The notes below the pieces were generated by a model, which had not been told where the DNA came from, did no database searches, and saw only the letters and a list, made by a program, of their open reading frames with translations. A stretch of 64,000 nucleotides of DNA, taken from assembly GCA_963169105.1 (NCBI GenBank), contig OY720635.1, forward strand, positions 157,929,645-157,993,644. Direction: 5' to 3'. Shown here piece after piece: positions 58,563 to 64,000 of this stretch. Numbering within the stretch: the stretch's first letter is position 1; the number at the start of each line of letters is the position of its first letter. The stretch is from Ceriagrion tenellum (Eukaryota > Arthropoda > Insecta > Odonata > Coenagrionidae). The position numbers and the translations under genes are program-made.

Positions 58563-61500
58563 TTAACACGTTCAACGTGCAAGGATGTTCAGGAACATCC
58601 TTTGGGTGCTATCGGGTGACACAGGACGTTCTAGAATGTCCACGTTCAAGCCTTTCTTTACGGCCGGCCAGCGGACTCAAGTCAGTCATAAGGCGATTGT
58701 GGTTTCACTGGCGTCATAGCTTAGGCTTCAACCTTTTCTACAGTGTGCTGCGTTCTGGAATGCATTGTTTAGTTACATAATGGCAATGTTTTAAACATTT
58801 TCAATTTTTATGGTTGGAATCGTTTGATTAGAAGAGTATCTTTGTTGTTTTTTCATTTATGTTTGTTGTTGTATCATTTTTCTTTCGTTTTTGTTAATTA
58901 GATTTGATTTAACAATATCGATTCCACAAATGCGGGATTCAGATTAATAAAATATTAGCCTTGAACTTACACACCGTGTGTTTGAATCTCGTTGCAAGTG
59001 TATATATTGTTGCTGTAATGTTACCCTTAGGTGATATAGTTCGATGTAATGTACATCGTTGGTGCACACAAATCTATCTATGACATTAATTAAGATTTTT
59101 GAATCTGCAGCTAAATGTACAGCATTCTACAATACTTGGATATACCGTTTCTACTATACTTGGAGCCACTGTTTAGGTGTATGGTACGGATTGCTATTGC
59201 TTCTGCTCATATATGTATTTTTAAGTCCACAATTTTTATTCAATCTATTCACGCATATATTCCTTATTAACAGAATCTATACAGTAAATAAGAAAAGCAA
59301 ATAGTTACAATATAGTGAAGGATATATAATGTATTATTAATGATAGCAAATAATAAAGTGTTTAAAAAATCTTCCTTTTGACGGTTGATTGTCAGTGTCT
59401 AATGTATTACAATGTCAGTTTTCTAGTACCAGTTATAATTTTTTAGCTTCCCAGTTGGCATTTTCCTTTTGTATTTATAATGTGGATAGTACTGTTAAAT
59501 TTTTCCATCATGTCTTCCATGTATTGTATTTTCTTCATCTTTGCAATCTTAAAGCCCTTTGTCACTGTGGTCTCGTAGCAGTTTGGCAATCCATTTGTCA
59601 GTGTATACAAACTTTTTTGATAAAGAGAGTCGAGTTTGAACTGTTCACTAGTACGTTTATTGGGGATGTCATAATTCTATTAAAATATTAAACCTTCGAT
59701 TTAATGAACTTCTTAGTGGTGCACCTCCAATTTCACAACCCCTATAAATGCTGCACATGCTAAATTGGATATTAATATTGGTTGGATATTAAAATTTAAA
59801 CGCAAGAGAATTAACCATAAGGGTGGAGTGAGTAAGTCTTTGTGAAACAAAAAAACTAAAGCACAAGGTACTATAATCATTTCATTTAAGTTACCCACAT
59901 ATGAAATACAGGGCAAACTTCCCTGAGAAAGTGAATATAGCCAACTCCATTTACTCTCTTGTATTTTAAAAAATATCGTTTTATTGTACAACTGCCATTG
60001 TAGGTAACTTGAAAAACGTGTCATCCCTCAGATAGTTCCATAGTGTTCATTTTCATTTGTTTATCAAAAAATCGGGGCGCGTTTTGATGGGAAACTTCAA
60101 CTTCCCTTTCATACTCATGAATGCATTTATGTGTTTGACATTTCTCTCCTCGATAGTACTGTTGATACCCTACAACAGCTGGTATGGACAATTCATAAAT
60201 CAGTCCGAATGCAAATCTATGAATGAATGAATCTATGCCATGATTATTTTGTTCAAAACCATTCACAACTCTGTTGTCTCAGCTGTCTTCCAAGCTAGAC
60301 ACCATTCACCCCCAACCATGACATTGTTCTGCCATGTACTTTCCTCCTTGTTACCCTCGCTTACCCCTCACCAAGGGATCCCCACCCTCCGTCTCCACGC
60401 TAGCCGTTCCCCGATGCTTGCCATTCATCCACACCCGGCCTTTCTTCAGGCCAGCCCTAGTGATTCAGTCATTGTAAAACCAGCCCAAAGGCCTCTCCTG
60501 AGCTAATCCCTCCTCTCGCTCCACTCTTTATGGAGACCCACCATACACCCCCACCATCGGCCAACTCTCTCTGTGACCAGTGCGTGGTCAATGCTCTGAG
60601 CCCTTCCCCCCATCCCTTGCCCCATGGGGAGTCTCACACAACTTCTGGCATCCTTTTGCCCTTCAAACCCAACTTCTCTCTCCCTCATCCATCTCCTTCC
60701 GTCCACTTTAACTTTCTACCCAAAAATTCTTTGCCAACCGCCCCTAAACCGATATATCCATGGATTTGCTGATTTATTTCCTTGCAAACAATTTTTCTAT
60801 AGTGTAGATACATCATATTATCTTTCTCAATTGTAGAACACTGAAAATTTGGTAACATTATCCACATCAGTATGAAATAGACAAAGCAAGATCTAAAGTG
60901 CTAAGAGTCCCAAGCGAGGGATTAGAACGGACAACCCCACAAATTGTGCAGCTTGTGAGAGAAACCCGTAATTATGAATTTTCCTTTGCTTCAAAAATTG
61001 TCACAGGAACATCAAATGCTAAAATTATGTGAATATTGATTGTAGTTTTAAAAACAAATTTCTATGCAGATTTATTTTTATTATTATGATTTTTGTCGGT
61101 GATTTTAAGCTTTTAAAATTACTGCAGGGATTTTGTACTTTTATGAATACAGCCAATGGCTTACTATGGTTATTCTTAATTAAAGATGCAAGCAATCCAT
61201 TTCTTGAACTAAAATTTTATATCTGGTATTTTCACGATCAAATTACTGAGCGAAAAGGCAGTTGTATTTCCAAATGAGGAATTTTCTTTTGAAGTTCTCA
61301 AAATAAATCGCATTCTATAATATTTTATCGATATCAGCGAAATATTTAATAACAGAGAGGATTAAATGAAAGCAGTATGTAAGAAGAGTTTACAAACTAG
61401 ATAAACTCGTGATATTATGAGCTAAATGGAAATTAAGGTTTGATATTCATTATTAAATGTAAAATCGACGACAGGGAATTACTGAGAATGCATGCAACCC

Positions 61501-61699
61501 GCACAACGGTCTTGCCGGTGGCGCAGGACGTTCTAGAACGTCCAAAGTTTAAACAGTTGTAATTACAAAAAATAGGCTTCAAAAATTAAAATTTTTAGTG
61601 GCGTGTCCTATTTCATCGTGCTGAATGTAAATATGCAAAAAACTGAACTTCGTCCCCGGGAAGGAATCACAATTTATACCTTAGCATTGAAAGGGTTAA
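58563..61699. mobile_element. TTAA-flanked 3.1-kb insertion (piggyBac-like ends) inside the mariner
   Basis: The left edge is TTAACACGTTCAACGTGC and the right edge, reversed, is TTAACCCTTTCAATGCTAAG. The ends are similar and inverted, with TTAA at each side. Both ends have a subterminal AGGACGTTCTAGAAYGTCC palindrome (58622-58641, 61526-61545). The interior has no transposase-like frame, so it is non-autonomous or gutted. The superfamily is inferred from TTAA and the ends. Confidence 0.6.
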
Positions 61700-61788
61700 G
61701 CAAAATAAGGTACATACAAGTAATTACAAATATACGTACTATTCTACGTACCTTACACTAATATTCCACATAGTCCCGACATAGTCCA

Positions 61789-62862
61789 CTATTTTTCCAT
61801 GTAGTCCCCACTACGGTTCAGACATTTGTCCCATTGCAGCACTAAATTTGAGGGACTTCTGCCATAGAACTTGTCTGGCTGACTGTGGAACAACCGTGGG
61901 ACTGCCATCTTGGCTTCATCGTTTCACGTGAATCGCTGTCCTGCTAGGAACTTCTTCAGCAGACCAAAAACATGAAAATCACTAGGTGCAAGGTTGGGCC
62001 TGTATGGTGGGTGGTCCAGACTCTCCCAGTGAAATGACCGGAGCTTGTCGGCAGTTCTGAATGCCACATGTGGCCTCGCATTGTTGTGAAGGATAAGCAC
62101 GTCGTCCACGTCAAGAATCCCTCGGCACTTTCACCTGATGGCAGCCCACAGACGTGACAGTGTGAAACAATAACTGTCGGCATTGATGGTTGCACCTTGT
62201 GGCATGAAATCCAGCAGGAGCAGTCCACGGCGATCCCAGAAGACCGTTAACATCACTTTCCCAACAGATGGCACTCAATGGAATTTTTTTGTCACAGGCA
62301 AAACCGGATGTTTCCAGACCATGCTCTGCTGCTTCAATTCCGGTGTGAAATGCAATATCCATGTTTCATCGCCGGTAACAATACGGTTCAGAAAACTTTC
62401 ACCCTCCTCGGCATACCATTGCAGATGATTCTGTGAGGCAGTCATTCGCTTGCCTTTCATCATGTCATCCAACTGCTTAGGCACCCACCGACATGAAACC
62501 TTCCAGTGCCCTAAGGACCCGTGAATGATGGCGTAAACACTCCCATACAAAATGCCAAGCTCCTGGGAAATGTCCTTGAGGTGCACACGCCAATCCGCTT
62601 CCACCATTGCATCCACGCGGGAAATGTTGTCATCAGTCAGCGACAAACGCGGCCTCCCCGAACGCTCATTATCATGCAAGTCTTCACGGCCTTGTGCAAA
62701 CTCACAACACCACCACCTCACATGTCTCAAAGTGAGACACTTTTCCCCATATGTGGGCTGCATTTCTCTGTGGATTTCAATGGGCATTCGTCCCTTACTC
62801 CATAGAAAACAAATCACACTTCGTTGCTCGTATGCCGTGGATGTCTGAAGCGTGACCGCCAT
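61789..62862 (-). pseudogene. Mariner transposase, dead (three stops, second catalytic Asp changed)
   Basis: One reading frame runs from M (62862) to the stop at 61789. It shows an N-terminal HTH region (EQRSVICFLWSKGRMPIEIH), WVPKQLDD, the first catalytic Asp in VTGDETW, then LHNNARPH (Asp is usual at the first N), and PPYRPNLAPSDFHVFG with the third Asp. The D34D spacing of mariner is kept. Three in-frame TGA codons, after KKFH, WAAIR and GQRFT, break it. No frameshift was seen. Length, at about 357 codons, is normal for the family. The upstream frame to 63135 belongs to 5' flank. Confidence 0.85.
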
Positions 62863-63027
62863 CTTTAAAAACTGACAGAAGCGCCATGCCGTGGAGCTAC
62901 TTGCAGATACTGCCGGGCCGGTCCAAGAAAGGTCCACCACTGGGAATGGATATGTTGACTTTGCATTTGCAGCCGTAATTTGCCTAATAAAAATAGGGGC
63001 AAAGACTGTTTCTGATTCGCCCTCGAA

Positions 63028-64000
63028 TCTAGAAAAAAGTATGGTGACTTCAAGGAAAATAGTGTAATTCATTGACAATATTTTGTGTGGCTCCATTGAA
63101 TCTACCTCTTCCAAAGTCTCACAATCAGTTTTCAATGTTCATTTAAATCTATGGGAATAGTATTCCATGGCATTAAATATGTCTAGTCCATCAAAATTAT
63201 TAAACAAGGGTTGATATTTTGAGTCCACAGTTTTGTGTTATGTCACATTTCTAGCAGAAGAATTCCTTGGTAGGCATCTTATCATTTTGCTGTCATAAAA
63301 AGAATTTCATTTTGGTCTGGCAGGTTGATTATCAGTTGAATATTTATGAATGCCTGCTAGGTACTACGTAAGTTCACGTATACCATTATTTTATCAAAAG
63401 CAAAAGTGGAACAGTAGCCTTGGATACAAAAATTAGAATGAACTCAATGAAGTAAAGTAACATATCTTGTTTGGTATGTATCTCCTTCATTTAGAATTTG
63501 AGAACATTGAATCCATTTTATTGAATCCATGATTTCCACCAGTAATTATACATAGCTCATTAAACTATGCATAAGCTTTTGCTCAGTATAGCATGTAGAC
63601 ACAATACACACACTAGGGAGTTGTTCCCAGCATTATTTTGTAAAATTTCCCACAGTGGGCATTTTGAGGTGTAATAGCTATACACATCTTATAAACCTTG
63701 TAGTGAAATGAGATTTGATCTCAATTATAAATGAATAAATATCTCCTAACTCCATGTGCAGTCAAGAACTCGAGTGTCCTTCTCATCCTCTCTCTGGATT
63801 GTACATATCAGGACAATCATATATACTTGCTCATTTTTGCAGATACTTATGGCTTTTCTTTATAAGATTTTCTCTCAGGTTCACTGAGATCTTTGTGATA
63901 ATTGGCAGGTCGCTGAGTTGACAAGCCAATTCGGGAAAAAGGGCAGGTTAGGCCCGAAAATGAGCAATTCCGTGGCTACTAGGCATGCATGGTGGATCGA
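63028..64000. other. COG4 intron 2 continuation, no exon seen
   Basis: AT-rich DNA without a COG4-like frame. The segment following LDLAR in COG4 was sought in the + strand frames and not found. Confidence 0.55.

Larger units (their letters stand above)
58524..63027 (-). mobile_element. Mariner-type transposon, split by a TTAA-flanked insertion, in COG4 intron 2
   Basis: Terminal inverted repeats lie at 58524-58562 (TACGAGGGCGAATAAGAAAG, GTCTTTGTCCCTATTTTT) and 62984-63027 (reversed: TTCGAGGGCGAATCAGAAAC, AGTCTTTGCCCCTATTTTT). The transposase lies at 61789-62862. Without the 3.13-kb insertion at 58567-61695 the element would be about 1.37 kb, the normal mariner size. This supports nesting and not two unrelated ends. 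Confidence 0.72.

Noticed and set aside
59059..59691. 81- and 100-aa hydrophobic frames inside the 3.1-kb insertion
   Set aside because: AT-rich composition, no transposase motif, and no link to COG4.
62275..63135. 286-aa frame taken as a whole as a gene
   Set aside because: The first ~91 codons are flanking DNA and TIR. The transposase proper begins at 62862 and continues through stops to 61789.

Overview
The window is eukaryotic, repeat-rich nuclear DNA from an arthropod, almost certainly an insect. Three genes have small GT-AG exons separated by long introns. One is a recognisable orthologue of insect PGRP-LB. The rest is dominated by non-LTR retrotransposon remnants, Penelope-like pieces, tRNA-derived SINEs, hAT-like and TTAA-type MITEs, and a dead mariner. 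I cannot name the species or order from sequence alone.

Host genes. (1) A PGRP-LB-type peptidoglycan recognition protein lies on the + strand (coding exons 6389-6645, 7491-7609, 10569-10783; 196 aa) with all residues of a Zn amidase present. (2) A reticulocalbin-2/ERC-55-like secretory-pathway Ca2+-binding protein lies on the - strand (six coding exons from 56670 down to 48867; 341 aa) with a signal peptide, six EF-hand motifs and a C-terminal PDEL. (3) The first two coding exons of COG4 (conserved oligomeric Golgi complex subunit 4) lie on the + strand (57098-57187 and 57338-57535), head-to-head with the reticulocalbin gene across about 430 bp. The rest of COG4 must lie beyond the right edge, so its second intron is at least 6.4 kb. 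Two further - strand open frames (5608-5747 and 48045-48310) look protein-like but are unidentified.

Layout. 1-5.6 kb: LINE tail, an inverted pair of tRNA-like SINEs, a LINE fragment, then unique AT-rich DNA. 6.4-10.8 kb: PGRP gene, whose 3 kb second intron holds nested MITEs, a 12-bp minisatellite, a 250-bp direct repeat, a foldback and a LINE tail. 11-25 kb: intergenic, with LINE fragments of at least three families, a SINE with target-site duplication and an hAT MITE. 25-40 kb: the densest mobile region, with two Penelope-like remnants bounded by inverted pseudo-LTRs, three copies of a roughly 560-bp TTAA MITE (two forming a giant palindrome), foldbacks, an hAT MITE, a short TTAA MITE, two L2/CR1-like LINE copies, a SINE and an endonuclease+RT LINE. 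41-44 kb: decayed LINEs. 44.8-57.5 kb: the reticulocalbin/COG4 pair. 58.5-63.0 kb: a mariner split by a 3.1-kb TTAA-flanked insertion, inside COG4 intron 2.

Function. The three genes do not form a pathway. PGRP-LB enzymes degrade peptidoglycan and damp IMD signalling. Reticulocalbin-2 and COG4 both serve the early secretory pathway (ER calcium binding and intra-Golgi tethering), so a shared divergent promoter is plausible but is an inference. No wholly new gene system stands out. The most unusual signals are structural: hammerhead-ribozyme-like motifs inside inverted pseudo-LTRs, an inverted tRNA-SINE hairpin flanked by a long direct repeat, the 1.8-kb TTAA palindrome, and a mariner whose visible inactivating lesions all look like CpG transitions.
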